Assembly: GCF_001746295.1 (NCBI RefSeq)
Contig: NZ_MJAH01000025.1
Span: 1-64,000, forward strand
DNA length: 64,000 nt
From: Streptomyces sp. LUP47B
GTDB taxonomy: Bacteria > Actinomycetota > Actinomycetes > Streptomycetales > Streptomycetaceae
Direction of reading: 5' to 3'
Below the pieces are notes generated by a model. It had not been told where the DNA came from. It saw only the letters and a list, made by a program, of their open reading frames with translations, and searched no databases. Shown one piece after another: positions 39,515 through 47,331 of the stretch (positions are counted from its first letter, which is position 1; each line of letters opens with the position of its first letter). Both the position numbers and the translations under genes were made by a program.

Positions 39515-39982
39515 CTACTGCCCGTTGCCGAACGTGCCGCCCGGCCCGCTGGTGCCGTGGGCCTGCTGGGCGCGAGCCGACTCCACCGCCGCATCCAGCA
39601 GCACCCCCAGCGTGTCCTCCAGCAAGCCCGTGAACCCTGCCTTCAGCGGCTGGTGGAACAGCGCCTCGAGTTGGTCCCGGTCGCGGGTGGCCTGCGCGCC
39701 GAGGAAGCGCATGGCGAGGCTGATGTGCGGGGGCAGGTCGTCCAGGTCGGTGCCCGCGTACGGGTCGAAGATGGCGAGGCCGTAGCGGGGGCCGCCGGGC
39801 GGCTGGTAGCGGATGGGCCAGATCGCGGTTTCGGCGAGGGACTGCCACAGCCGGTAGGTGCGGTCGGGTCCTTTGCGGGTGATGGCGGTGAGCTCGGCGG
39901 CCGCGGCCTGCGGGCGGTCGTGCAGGGCGTGGTGTATCGCTGCCCGCAGGTGGCGGTCGTCGTCAACGAAGTGCTGTGCCAT
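39515..39982 (-). CDS. Hypothetical helical protein, 155 aa
   Basis: Last gene of the minus operon 44857-39515. It overlaps the upstream gene by 20 bases. Helical sequence (HLRAAIHHALHDRPQAAAAE, LEALFHQPLKAGFTGLLEDT) with a Gly-rich end (GTSGPGGTFGNGQ). No motif recognised. Confidence 0.65.
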   Translation of the reverse strand: MAQHFVDDDRHLRAAIHHALHDRPQAAAAELTAITRKGPDRTYRLWQSLAETAIWPIRYQPPGGPRYGLAIFDPYAGTDLDDLPPHISLAMRFLGAQATRDRDQLEALFHQPLKAGFTGLLEDTLGVLLDAAVESARAQQAHGTSGPGGTFGNGQ

Positions 39983-40448
39983 GCGGGTCAGTCTGCCGGG
40001 CGTAGGGGCGGCGGCGCAGGCCTCCGCGGGGTCCGAAGTCGATGATCTCGCACGGCTGGTCGGCGTCCGGGTTGTCGTAGAGCAGGATGCATGAGCCGTC
40101 CTTGCTGCCGTAGAACTGGGCGTCCGGTCGGTCGGGCTGGTAGATGTGCCGGGCCAGGCACTGGTTGCCGGTGGTGAAGTCGACCTTGTCGGGGCAGAGG
40201 CGTTGCCGCATGGAGCGGAAGGCGTCGGCTTGGGAGGGCCACCATTCCATCCAGCGGCGTTCGTTCCACTCGTCTTCGTTCTTCACCGCGTTCCAGATCC
40301 CGTACAGGATCTTTCCGCGGCCGGGCTGGAAGCTCTCCATGATGCTCAACGTGTTCTCCGTGGGGATGGGGATGGTCTGCTGCCCGGCGAGCGGCTCCGG
40401 GGCGGGCTGTGAGAGACGCTGCTCCACGGCCTTGAGGCTCAGCGTCAC
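39963..40448 (-). CDS. Hypothetical Trp-rich protein, 161 aa
   Basis: GTG 40448 overlaps the upstream stop. It contains NEDEWNERRWMEWWPSQADA and a beta-rich second half (GSKDGSCILLYDNPDADQPC). No enzymatic motif. It is translated coupled to the 266-aa gene. Confidence 0.65.
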   Translation of the reverse strand: MTLSLKAVEQRLSQPAPEPLAGQQTIPIPTENTLSIMESFQPGRGKILYGIWNAVKNEDEWNERRWMEWWPSQADAFRSMRQRLCPDKVDFTTGNQCLARHIYQPDRPDAQFYGSKDGSCILLYDNPDADQPCEIIDFGPRGGLRRRPYARQTDPHGTALR

Positions 40449-41245
40449 ATGCCCTCCAGGGGCAGTTCCGCCTGGACGTCAGTGTTCCCGGCCGCCTGCC
40501 ACTTTTCCCGGTAGCGGCGCGCATCGTAGGAGCACTCCTGGCGGGCGTGGAATATCGCCGAGTCGTCGCCGAGGTCGGGCCGCCACAGGTTCGGGCCCGG
40601 GAAGCGGGCGGCCTGCATGCGGGCGGTTATGGCCTCTCCGCAGGACAGGCAGTGCCCGGCCGGAATCGCCATCAGTTCCTCGGTCAGGACCATCTGGGCG
40701 CGGACCTTGTCCTCGGTCAGTTCGTGGGAGCAGGGCGGGAGTTCGCCGCAGGCCTTGCAGACGGCGTAGTGCTCGGGCAGCACGTCCCATCGGAAGGAAG
40801 CGCGGCCGCGCAGGTGTACGGGCTTGGCCTGGGGCTTGCCGTCGGGGCGCAGGACGACGCTGACGGGCCGGTCTCGCCATGTCTCTTGGGTGGGCCGGTC
40901 GTCGCGGCGGCGGGGGTCCAGGGGGTGGGCGTCCAGGTGGAGGCTTTGCCAGCGGTCCAGTTCGTCGGCGAAGGCCTGGTGCCACTTCTCGCCCCACAGG
41001 TCCGGGGGAATCTCGCGGACCTCTACCACCCGGTATGGAGAGCGCTGGAAGACGACCAGGGTGTCCGGCTCGAGGGTGACGATCTGTTCGTCCCGCGTGC
41101 GGTCGGCGATGCGGTCGTCGCGGCGCCGCTGCGCGCTGGAGGATTGCCCGTACCGGGAGGGTCCGAGGCGGGGGAAGGTGACCGCGAAGCCGGTCTTGGT
41201 CGGGGTGCGCGGGCTCCAGTACTCCCGCCCGTTGATGGTGACCAT
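40445..41245 (-). CDS. Hypothetical protein with two zinc knuckles, 266 aa
   Basis: N-terminal beta domain (VTINGREYWSPRTPTKTGFA), then EPDTLVVFQRSPYRVVEVRE. The C-terminal part contains CKACGELPPC and CLSCGEAITARM. Four paired Cys suggest a zinc ribbon. Function unknown. Confidence 0.65.
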   Translation of the reverse strand: MVTINGREYWSPRTPTKTGFAVTFPRLGPSRYGQSSSAQRRRDDRIADRTRDEQIVTLEPDTLVVFQRSPYRVVEVREIPPDLWGEKWHQAFADELDRWQSLHLDAHPLDPRRRDDRPTQETWRDRPVSVVLRPDGKPQAKPVHLRGRASFRWDVLPEHYAVCKACGELPPCSHELTEDKVRAQMVLTEELMAIPAGHCLSCGEAITARMQAARFPGPNLWRPDLGDDSAIFHARQECSYDARRYREKWQAAGNTDVQAELPLEGM

Positions 41246-41247
41246 GG

Positions 41248-41685
41248 TCAGTCTTCCTTCGTGGCGGGGATGACGGTGAACTGGCCAGCGTCTTCGCGGA
41301 TGGTGTCGCCGAACAGGGCCGGGATCCGCTTATCGCCGACGATGACGGTCAGGCCGATCGTCTCGAGGCGGCCGTTGACGGTGCCGGTGCGCATCTTGGA
41401 CGGCTCGCACCACTCGAAGATGCTGGTCAGGTTCTCCGGGGTGAGGACGCGCTCGTCGGGCGCGTAGTCGATGTGGGGCATGCCGGCCATGACCATGGCA
41501 CCGCAGTACGAGCAGTGGAACTGGCCGATCGGGGCGCCGACCAGCTGCTGCGGCTCCCACGGCCAGGGACAGCGCTCGCCCATCTCGTTGAGGGGGGCGC
41601 TGATGTGGAGGTCGCGGGTGAGGTCGATCTCCTTGGCGTCCTTCGGGTCGATGTCGGTCCAGGCCTGAACGAGCTTCGCGGTCAC
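41248..41685 (-). CDS. Hypothetical protein with CxxC motif, 145 aa
   Basis: GTG 41685 has AAGGAG upstream and overlaps the preceding stop (GTGA). A longer in-frame start is not needed. It contains CPWPWEP and FHCSYCGAMVMAGMPHID, then a beta-rich C-terminus (TIGLTVIVGDKRIPALFGDT). No family recognised. Confidence 0.65.
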   Translation of the reverse strand: MTAKLVQAWTDIDPKDAKEIDLTRDLHISAPLNEMGERCPWPWEPQQLVGAPIGQFHCSYCGAMVMAGMPHIDYAPDERVLTPENLTSIFEWCEPSKMRTGTVNGRLETIGLTVIVGDKRIPALFGDTIREDAGQFTVIPATKED

Positions 41686-42362
41686 GTGGTGGGCTCCTTG
41701 TTCTCGAGGGCGTTGCGTACGGTCTCCATGGCGGCATCCCAGCCGTTCTCCCACTCCCCGGGAATAGCCGTGTCGCTGGGGGGTCCGGCCTCGGCGGCGT
41801 CCAGGACGCGCTTCTTGGCTTCGGTGAAGGTGCCGGAGGCGATCTCGATGGCGTGCACGGCGAGGTTCCGGACACCGCGCAGGATCTTGATGTGCTCGGC
41901 GACCTCCTCCATCGTGAGGGGGCGTTCGAGGGCGTCCCAGATCCGCATCTCCGCAACGTCTGCCATGTCGGCGGGGACCGCGGTGTCCTTGCGGGCGCGT
42001 TCGGCTTCCTTCTGCCAGGCGGCGGCGAGCTTCTGCATTGCGGCCAGGCGCGGTTCGGCCTCGGCGAGTTTAGCGGCGCGGGCCTGCTCAAGCTCGCGGG
42101 TCAGTCGCTTGACTTCGGCCTCGGCCGCCTCGGTCTGTTGCTCCAGGTGGGCCAGGCGGGCACGTCCGGACTTGGTGCAGGCCTTGAGCGCGAAGTGTTC
42201 GGCTTCTTCGGCCCAATCGATCAGGTTGGGCCAGGTCAGGGTGGGGCTGGCTTTGAGGACGCGGGCGAGTTCGTCGTGCCAGTGCGCCAGGTGCTCCTCC
42301 GGCATCCGAGCGGGCTGGTCGGTCACGAGGTGCTGGGAGCAGGTCGGCGGCTGGTCGGTCAC
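41682..42362 (-). CDS. Coiled-coil protein, 226 aa
   Basis: GTG 42362 follows GGGAGG. The middle is a long heptad coiled coil (LEQQTEAAEAEVKRLTRELE). The C-terminal part is helical (MRIWDALERPLTMEEVAEHI). It may be a structural or scaffold protein. No known motif. Confidence 0.65.
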   Translation of the reverse strand: MTDQPPTCSQHLVTDQPARMPEEHLAHWHDELARVLKASPTLTWPNLIDWAEEAEHFALKACTKSGRARLAHLEQQTEAAEAEVKRLTRELEQARAAKLAEAEPRLAAMQKLAAAWQKEAERARKDTAVPADMADVAEMRIWDALERPLTMEEVAEHIKILRGVRNLAVHAIEIASGTFTEAKKRVLDAAEAGPPSDTAIPGEWENGWDAAMETVRNALENKEPTT

Positions 42363-42364
42363 TG

Positions 42365-42799
42365 CTACCTCCCGAAGATCGAGTCGTATATGGATTCGAC
42401 GCGTTCGCGTATCCGCCGGTCTTCGACATGGTCCGGGGCGACGCATTCGTCTCGGCCGCAGCCGGCTCTCACGCGCCCTTCGGGGTCTCTGCCGTGCCGG
42501 ATGAGGAAAGCGATGCGGTAGGCGGACCAGGCTCGCTTTTGGTAGCGGAAGACGGGGCAGCCATTGCTGTTGCGGTGTCCCTTCCAGAGGGCATGGCCGT
42601 CGGGGGCGAGGGTGACGCGCTGCCAGAACATGTCTTCGGGGCTTGCTGCGGGTTTCCTGCCGCCGACTCCCGTGTTTGGGATGTGGAGGGCTTTTCGGGC
42701 GGCGGCGACGTGGCGGCGGTGGATGTCGAGTTGTTGGGCTATGTGGGTGTTCGAGTGTCCGTTGTGGAGGAGGTGGGCGATGTCGGAGCGGACTTTCAC
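42365..42799 (-). CDS. HTH plus HNH-like protein (possible homing endonuclease)
   Basis: 144 aa. Residues 8-38 form a helix-turn-helix (IAHLLHNGHSNTHIAQQLDI, then HRRHVAAARKAL). Residues 55-130 follow the actinophage HNH-like pattern with ALWKGHRNSNGCPVFRYQKR and GCGRDECVAPDHV. The HTH-HNH arrangement is typical of small mobile endonucleases, but the gene is embedded in a coupled operon, so it may have been domesticated. Confidence 0.65.
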   Translation of the reverse strand: MKVRSDIAHLLHNGHSNTHIAQQLDIHRRHVAAARKALHIPNTGVGGRKPAASPEDMFWQRVTLAPDGHALWKGHRNSNGCPVFRYQKRAWSAYRIAFLIRHGRDPEGRVRAGCGRDECVAPDHVEDRRIRERVESIYDSIFGR

Positions 42800-42818
42800 G
42801 GGATTGGGTCTCCTTTCG

Positions 42819-43061
42819 TTAGAGGCTTTCCAGGGTCGGGGCGAAGTAGAAGAGCTCGAGGGCGGTTTGGCCGGGGATGGTGTCGGGGGCGGGTGGCACG
42901 GGTGCGGGCTTGAGCCGGGGCATGGCGCGGGCGCGGCGGCGCTGCTTCGGCGGGATCAGGCCGCGGTCCCGACCGCACTTCTCGCCGAACCCCCGCAGCT
43001 GGGACTCCTCGCTGGTCAGGCGCCGGGGGCAGAACCGGCAGCTGGTGCGCCGCTCCGTCAC
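42819..43061 (-). CDS. Small protein with N-terminal zinc motif, 80 aa
   Basis: It starts with CRFCPRRLTSEESQLRGFGE and then KCGRD, forming a three- or four-ligand zinc site in the first 32 residues. A basic Pro-rich middle and hydrophobic tail follow. It overlaps the upstream gene by four bases. Confidence 0.65.
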   Translation of the reverse strand: MTERRTSCRFCPRRLTSEESQLRGFGEKCGRDRGLIPPKQRRRARAMPRLKPAPVPPAPDTIPGQTALELFYFAPTLESL

Positions 43062-43339
43062 GTTGGCCTCCTCCTGCGGAGGTTGCGGACGGGCATGACG
43101 TCCGCCGTCCCGTCGGCGCGCTGAATACAGACGTTGCGGGGGCCCAACTTGCCCGTGGTGACGTGGGGGAGGTCGAGTGTGCGGTGGCCAGCGACGGGCC
43201 CGTAGCGGACGACGACGTGCACGGGCTGCCAGTCGCGGGGGCCGCGGTTCTCCCAGTACAGGGCCGGCGGCTCCGGGGTGGTGGCCTGTGTGGGGATGTC
43301 CAGGGCGAGCTGCTGCGTGCCGGTCCGGCCGCTAGCCAT
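43058..43339 (-). CDS. Hypothetical 93-aa protein
   Basis: ATG 43339 shares a base with the upstream stop. A beta-rich protein (ALYWENRGPRDWQPVHVVVR, LDLPHVTTGKLGPRNVCIQR) with a basic end (RNLRRRRPT). It might bind nucleic acid. No family recognised. Confidence 0.6.
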   Translation of the reverse strand: MASGRTGTQQLALDIPTQATTPEPPALYWENRGPRDWQPVHVVVRYGPVAGHRTLDLPHVTTGKLGPRNVCIQRADGTADVMPVRNLRRRRPT

Positions 43340-43875
43340 CAGGCATCCTGGCCGGTAGCGGCCGGGAAGACGTCCGGGTGCGCGGTCTTCCAGTCCAGCC
43401 AGCGCTTCGGGTAGATGCCGTGGTCGAGGTCCATTACCTGCTCCAGGGACAGCGGCCCGGGGTGCTTGGCGTACTCGTGCTCGCCGCCGCGCACCTTGGG
43501 CCCGGTGGGCACGAACAGAGGCCCGTACTGCCAGGTGACGACTCGGTAGCCCCAGTCGTCGGGCCCGTACTTCACGAACACGCGGGTGACGACGCGCCCT
43601 TCGACGTCGAGGGGGCGCTTCAGCATGCGCTGGCGTTCCCGGTCGCCGAGGAAGTAGTGGATGTACTCGTCGATGTACGAGGCGAGCATGGCGGCTTCGG
43701 TGTCGGTGGGTCGCTCCTGGCTGCCCCAGCTGTAGGGGCCGGTGTCGACGTCGATCCATGCGGCGATGTACTTCCACTCCGGGTTGAAGCTGGAGACGAC
43801 GGGGATGCGCAGTGCGGTGAGCGGGTCGTCCTGGTTGGCGTCGGTGCCGAACGGCCATGCGGTGGTCTTGGGCAC
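43339..43875 (-). CDS. Hypothetical protein, 178 aa
   Basis: GTG 43875 has AAGGAGG upstream. Trp/Tyr-rich alpha/beta sequence (WKYIAAWIDVDTGPYSWGSQ, VVTRVFVKYGPDDWGYRVVT). No Cys cluster or membrane segment. Function unknown. Confidence 0.65.
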   Translation of the reverse strand: MPKTTAWPFGTDANQDDPLTALRIPVVSSFNPEWKYIAAWIDVDTGPYSWGSQERPTDTEAAMLASYIDEYIHYFLGDRERQRMLKRPLDVEGRVVTRVFVKYGPDDWGYRVVTWQYGPLFVPTGPKVRGGEHEYAKHPGPLSLEQVMDLDHGIYPKRWLDWKTAHPDVFPAATGQDA

Positions 43876-43877
43876 GG

Positions 43878-44666
43878 TCAGGCCTCCTTGGCGGGCGAGA
43901 TGCCGCAGTCCGGCGCGCATAGTTCGTGGTCGCCTTCTGCGTGGGCCATCAGCCGCTCGTGCGTGGTGCACGGCTCACCGCCCGGCTCGCAGCCCCCGAC
44001 GCTGCACGGGGTGGCCACGTACTCGGCCTCGTTCGCCTTCCGCTGGAAGCGCTCCATGAGCCGGAAGGCCGCGTCGGCGTGCCCGTTGAGGTTCTTGGCG
44101 GTGTAGACGGCGCCGGCTTCGTCGCAGATGTCGGCGACCTCGCGCAGGATGTCGGGCCGGTCGATGGGCGGCGGCAGCACGGCCAGCACCGCGTCCACGT
44201 CTTCCGTGGCATCGAAGTCGTTGCGCAGGTGCAGTTCGTGGAGCACCCGGGCGAGCTCTAGGCGTACCTCGGCGGGCTGTCCGGTGGGCGACGCGGCAGC
44301 AGCCGGCAGTTCGGCGAGGATTCCCGCGACGGCGCGGCACACGCGGTCGTGTTGCCCCGGGAATGTCGGGGTGTGGGGGCCGGGGATGGCTACGGCGTCC
44401 CAGAGGGCGTCGGCCTGCTGGACGGTGAGGCCGTGCGTCTGTCCGGTGGGCGGCGCGGCGGTCGGGGTCTCCTCGTCGTCGCCGTCCTCGATCCGCTGGA
44501 TCACGGCCCGCATCTCGTCCGCCCACTCGGCGGGCACGTGGATGGGCACGTTGTCGCTGCGGCACGGTTCGGTGGCGAGGTGGCCGTGGTTGTCGCCGCG
44601 CCAGCACCACCAGCCGACCTGCGACAGCTGCTCGTCGGCGGCCTGCGGAGTCTGGTTGTGGGTCAT
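43878..44666 (-). CDS. Hypothetical protein, 262 aa
   Basis: The N-terminal part contains VGWWCWRGDNHGHLATEPCR. The middle is helical and acidic (LARVLHELHLRNDFDATEDV). The C-terminus has four or five Cys (CSVGGCEPGGEPC, CAPDCG). It starts at ATG 44666 overlapping the upstream stop (ATGA). Function unknown. Confidence 0.65.
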   Translation of the reverse strand: MTHNQTPQAADEQLSQVGWWCWRGDNHGHLATEPCRSDNVPIHVPAEWADEMRAVIQRIEDGDDEETPTAAPPTGQTHGLTVQQADALWDAVAIPGPHTPTFPGQHDRVCRAVAGILAELPAAAASPTGQPAEVRLELARVLHELHLRNDFDATEDVDAVLAVLPPPIDRPDILREVADICDEAGAVYTAKNLNGHADAAFRLMERFQRKANEAEYVATPCSVGGCEPGGEPCTTHERLMAHAEGDHELCAPDCGISPAKEA

Positions 44667-44857
44667 GGTCGCAGTTCCCCTCGGTGCTGGAGCTCGGTGC
44701 GGAAGAGGTGGGCGACGGCGGGCAGTTCGTCACCGGGCTGCGCCGGACGGAAGCGGGCGGCCTGAGCGGCGTGGGTGTTGGCGAGGCTGAGGGCGGTCTG
44801 GAGAACCTCGGTGGGCTCCTCGCGGAACGGCCGGCCTGTGGGCTGCGGGTTGGTCAC
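44663..44857 (-). CDS. Hypothetical 64-aa protein opening the minus operon
   Basis: GTG 44857 with GGAGG upstream. Helical sequence (EVLQTALSLANTHAAQAARF) and a polar end. First gene of an eleven-gene coupled operon running to 39515. Confidence 0.6.
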   Translation of the reverse strand: MTNPQPTGRPFREEPTEVLQTALSLANTHAAQAARFRPAQPGDELPAVAHLFRTELQHRGELRP

Positions 44858-44917
44858 GGGCGTCGCCTCCAGGGGCGGTTGAGGGCGTGGTTCAGGCTCT
44901 CGCAGGTGCGGGCATGA

Positions 44918-44950
44918 CGTTGCCCCCGCCCAGTCGGGGCGGGGGCGGGG
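44918..44950 (-). terminator. Hairpin after the 45189 gene
   Basis: GCCCCCGCCC and GGGGCGGGGGC pair around CAGTC in the gap between 44953 and 44857. It probably ends the single-gene transcript from promoter site 3. Confidence 0.7.
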
Positions 44951-44952
44951 GG

Positions 44953-45189
44953 TTAGGCGGGGAGGATTTCGGTGTGCTGGGTCCATCCCTTCATGTAGCG
45001 AGTGACGGCGTGGTCGGTGGTGACGTAGGCGCGGAGGCCAGGGTGGGGGGAGGTGAGGTTTTCGGTGAATTCGATGTAGTCGGGGTGGATGGTGGTGCCG
45101 ACGGTGCCGGTCTTGATGAACTTGGTGGTGCCCTGGGGGGTGGTGCGGGTGATGCGGATGGTGGTGCCGGGGGTGAGGTTGGTGGTCAT
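44953..45189 (-). CDS. Small beta-rich protein under the shared promoter, 78 aa
   Basis: ATG 45189 (GGGGGCA site). Thr-rich beta protein (GTTIRITRTTPQGTTKFIKT, then YIEFTENLTS). It is transcribed alone from the 29-bp block at 45228-45256 and followed by a terminator, which makes it the simplest reporter of that regulon. Function unknown. Confidence 0.65.
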   Translation of the reverse strand: MTTNLTPGTTIRITRTTPQGTTKFIKTGTVGTTIHPDYIEFTENLTSPHPGLRAYVTTDHAVTRYMKGWTQHTEILPA

Positions 45190-45227
45190 GGGTGCCCCCA
45201 GGGGTTGTGGTGCGGTGTGGTGGTTCC

Positions 45228-45256
45228 ACCGTAACCCATAGTTCATGGCATAGCAA
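45228..45256 (-). promoter_or_regulatory. Shared 29-bp promoter/operator block, site 3
   Basis: On the minus strand TTGCTA, CCATGAACTATGG and TACGGT in exact register with sites 1 and 2. The -10-like box lies 39 bp before ATG 45189. Confidence 0.77.
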
Positions 45257-45322
45257 TGGCGTGACGGCATTCCCGCACCCCGTAACCCCCACCTACGCCC
45301 ACGCGTTGACCCAGACGTGACG

Positions 45323-45359
45323 AAGGGCCCGGCCGGAATCCACTCCCGACCGGGCCCTT
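45323..45359. terminator. Perfect 10-bp hairpin between divergent genes
   Basis: AAGGGCCCGG (45323-45332) and CCGGGCCCTT (45350-45359). No T-run. Its A-A and T-T ends allow function on both strands. Confidence 0.6.
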
Positions 45360-45432
45360 GCCACACCCCGCCCCCTACCAACCGGCCCCACACCGGTGCA
45401 CCCTGGACGGCAGTCGACAACCAGGGCGGTGG

Positions 45433-45558
45433 ATGCCGGTGAACTGTCCCAACTGTGGCGGCCAGGCTCAGCAGGGCCCGGATGGGTCGTGGTCGTGTCC
45501 TCAGTGCGGTCCGATCTCGGGTTCGACACCCGGTCCGCGGGTAGGGTCGCCGTCGTGA
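45433..45558 (+). CDS. Zinc-ribbon microprotein, 41 aa
   Basis: ATG 45433 gives CPNCGGQAQQGPDGSWSCPQ and then CG, a minimal four-Cys ribbon with a short tail. Its stop overlaps the next GTG (GTGA), so it forms a pair with a second ribbon protein. No strong ribosome site. Confidence 0.55.
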   Translation: MPVNCPNCGGQAQQGPDGSWSCPQCGPISGSTPGPRVGSPS

Positions 45559-45800
45559 CCCGCCCCGTGAAGCCCGCCGCGTCCAGACTGCCGGATCAGA
45601 GCCCGGTGCAGACTGCTGCTGCCGCAGCCGCGTTCCTCGCCGGCCAGGAGATCACCACGACGGACTGCCGGGAGTGCGGCACGCAGACTTCCGGGGTGAA
45701 CGGCCGGTATTCCTGCGGCGTTTGCGGGTGGTCTAACCACTGGTCAGAGGGCCACACGGTGTTGCCGCCCGCGAGCGAGGATCCCGACTTCAAGCCGTGA
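45555..45800 (+). CDS. Zinc-ribbon protein, 81 aa
   Basis: GTG 45555. The C-terminal half carries CRECGTQTSGVNGRYSCGVC, a four-Cys ribbon. The N-terminal half is an Ala-rich helix. The pair 45433/45555 may function together. Function unknown. Confidence 0.6.
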   Translation: MTRPVKPAASRLPDQSPVQTAAAAAAFLAGQEITTTDCRECGTQTSGVNGRYSCGVCGWSNHWSEGHTVLPPASEDPDFKP

Positions 45801-45814
45801 GGAACTGGTGCGGA

Positions 45815-46087
45815 CTACTCGGCCCGCGCATACCGGCCCTCCGGATAGTCGCCGAACAAGTGGATGCCCTTTTCTGTCTCCGAGCGTTCCGGTGATGTAG
45901 AAGTGGCCGGCCAGTGGCTGATGACGTGCTCGGCGTCGACCAGGACGTAGTCGTGGTAGCCGTCGAAGTCGCCAGGGGAGTCGGCGATGCCGATGTGGAT
46001 GGGTGCGTCTTCGGGGAGGTGGGCGATGGCTTCCCGAAGCTTGCGCGCGGTCCAGACGGTCGGCTTGTGGTCAAGGTTGTCGGGCAT
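45815..46087 (-). CDS. DUF6225-like protein, 90 aa
   Basis: The pattern VWTARKLREAIAHLPEDAPI, then HIGIADSPGDFDG and DYVLVDAEHVI, resembles the small Streptomyces DUF6225 family, which has no known function. Acidic, soluble. The start at ATG 46087 has no strong ribosome site. Confidence 0.6.
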   Translation of the reverse strand: MPDNLDHKPTVWTARKLREAIAHLPEDAPIHIGIADSPGDFDGYHDYVLVDAEHVISHWPATSTSPERSETEKGIHLFGDYPEGRYARAE

Positions 46088-46148
46088 GCTGGGAGGCTAT
46101 CCACTCGTGCCGTGGTGCGGGTGCATCTGTGACGCCTGACGCGAAGCA

Positions 46149-46175
46149 ACCCCCGGTCGGATAGCGACCGGGGGT
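46149..46175. terminator. Perfect 11-bp hairpin
   Basis: ACCCCCGGTCG (46149-46159) and CGACCGGGGGT (46165-46175) with a 5-nt loop, between two minus-strand genes. Confidence 0.8.
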
Positions 46176-46192
46176 CCTCCAGCAGGGCGGCG

Positions 46193-46426
46193 CTACGGGC
46201 TTGCTGGTGGCCGCAGCCTGTAGTGGGGGCAGCGGTCCGGGTCGCCCCAGGACGTCTTGTGGGCCACGGTCGATCCGCACCAGGGGCACGGGAGAACGGG
46301 ATACTGCGCGCTGCCTTCGACGCCGCAGTGGCCGACGTCCCCGAACTCGGTGCTGGAGTACACGGCGATGGCGGGCCGGCCGCAGGTGCACAACTCGCCG
46401 GTCTCCGCCAGACGCTGCTCGCTCAT
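46193..46426 (-). CDS. Cys-rich zinc-binding protein, 77 aa
   Basis: ATG 46426 (GGAGGGG site). Cys ligands CTCGRPA, GHCGVEG, PCPWCGST and DRCPHYR could bind two zinc ions. Short, soluble, unknown function. Confidence 0.65.
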   Translation of the reverse strand: MSEQRLAETGELCTCGRPAIAVYSSTEFGDVGHCGVEGSAQYPVLPCPWCGSTVAHKTSWGDPDRCPHYRLRPPASP

Positions 46427-46442
46427 CAGCCCCTCCGGGACG

Positions 46443-47030
46443 TCAGTGGATGTCGGGAACGTACAGGCCGGCGGCCGCCCCGATCTGCACGACATCCATC
46501 GTGGGCTGCAACGCGGACGGCTTCCACCCGGTGGCCTCCTGGATAAAGCCGCCACTGTTCGCCACCGTGGCATTCCACCCACGGTCCACCACGGGTAGCC
46601 GCAGCCAGTTCAGCCGCTCCCCAGTCTCCTCGTTCACCGGGTGCGTGAAGTGCGTCAGGAAGTTCTCCGGCGGCACGTCCCCGAACAGCTTCACCAGCTG
46701 GGGGTCTGGTGGGGTGGTCAGCGTGTGAGGAGCCCACTCGTAGATGCCGGTGATCTCGGGCAAGGTGACGGTCCAGTAGATCTGAACTTCGCCCGGCCGA
46801 AAAAGGTCCGGCCACTTCCGGTGGTCGCTGTTCGCGTTCCCGTCAGCCCACAGCCGCCACAGATCAGCGGCGCTGATCTCGTCTGGCGAGTAGTCGTCCG
46901 CGATGCCGGCACCGCTCGGCTCGGCGAGCAGAACGAGTTCGACGGTCTGGGTGTATCGGCTCTCACGATTGGAGAACGTCCACTTGGTGCCGGGCGGGTA
47001 GGGCTGCACGGTGTTCTTGGCGCGGGGCAT
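46443..47030 (-). CDS. Hypothetical protein, 195 aa
   Basis: Start at ATG 47030 (MPRAKNTVQPYPPGTKWTF). A beta-rich protein with Trp/Tyr (ESRYTQTVELVLLAEPSG, VQIYWTVTLPEITGIYEW) and a C-terminal part with VVQIGAAAGLYVPDI. No motif assigned. It is divergent from the zinc-ribbon gene at 47127. Confidence 0.65.
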   Translation of the reverse strand: MPRAKNTVQPYPPGTKWTFSNRESRYTQTVELVLLAEPSGAGIADDYSPDEISAADLWRLWADGNANSDHRKWPDLFRPGEVQIYWTVTLPEITGIYEWAPHTLTTPPDPQLVKLFGDVPPENFLTHFTHPVNEETGERLNWLRLPVVDRGWNATVANSGGFIQEATGWKPSALQPTMDVVQIGAAAGLYVPDIH

Positions 47031-47126
47031 GAAGGCAGTCTTCCAGCCGGCACCGACAACCGGGCCGTCTTCCGGTGGGCCCGCGCGCGGGGCACAGTAG
47101 CGGTGGGCTTCGGAGGGGGATGCCGG

Positions 47127-47291
47127 GTGAACTTCGTCTTCTCGTGCGGCTGGTGCGGCGAGGACTGCGTGGTCTGGGGCCAGCCCATCATGTCCTGGTG
47201 GTCGCAGAAGTACTGGGTGGATGACTTCGACTGCTGGAACTGCGGGACGACCTGCACCCCACACGACCCGCCCTGGACTGAAGCCGACTGA
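47127..47291 (+). CDS. Zinc-ribbon microprotein, 54 aa
   Basis: GTG 47127 follows GGAGGGG. CGWCGEDC and CWNCGTTC give eight potential ligands in 54 residues, with several Trp between them (SWWSQKYWVDDFD). It could bind one or two zincs. It lies alone on the plus strand, facing the helicase-like gene across a terminator. Confidence 0.6.
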   Translation: MNFVFSCGWCGEDCVVWGQPIMSWWSQKYWVDDFDCWNCGTTCTPHDPPWTEAD

Positions 47292-47295
47292 CGCC

Positions 47296-47324
47296 GGCGC
47301 CCCCAGACCGGATCCGGGGGCGCC
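47296..47324. terminator. Bidirectional terminator
   Basis: GGCGCCCCC (47296-47304) and GGGGGCGCC (47316-47324) between convergent genes. Confidence 0.85.
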
Positions 47325-47331
47325 GCGCGCG

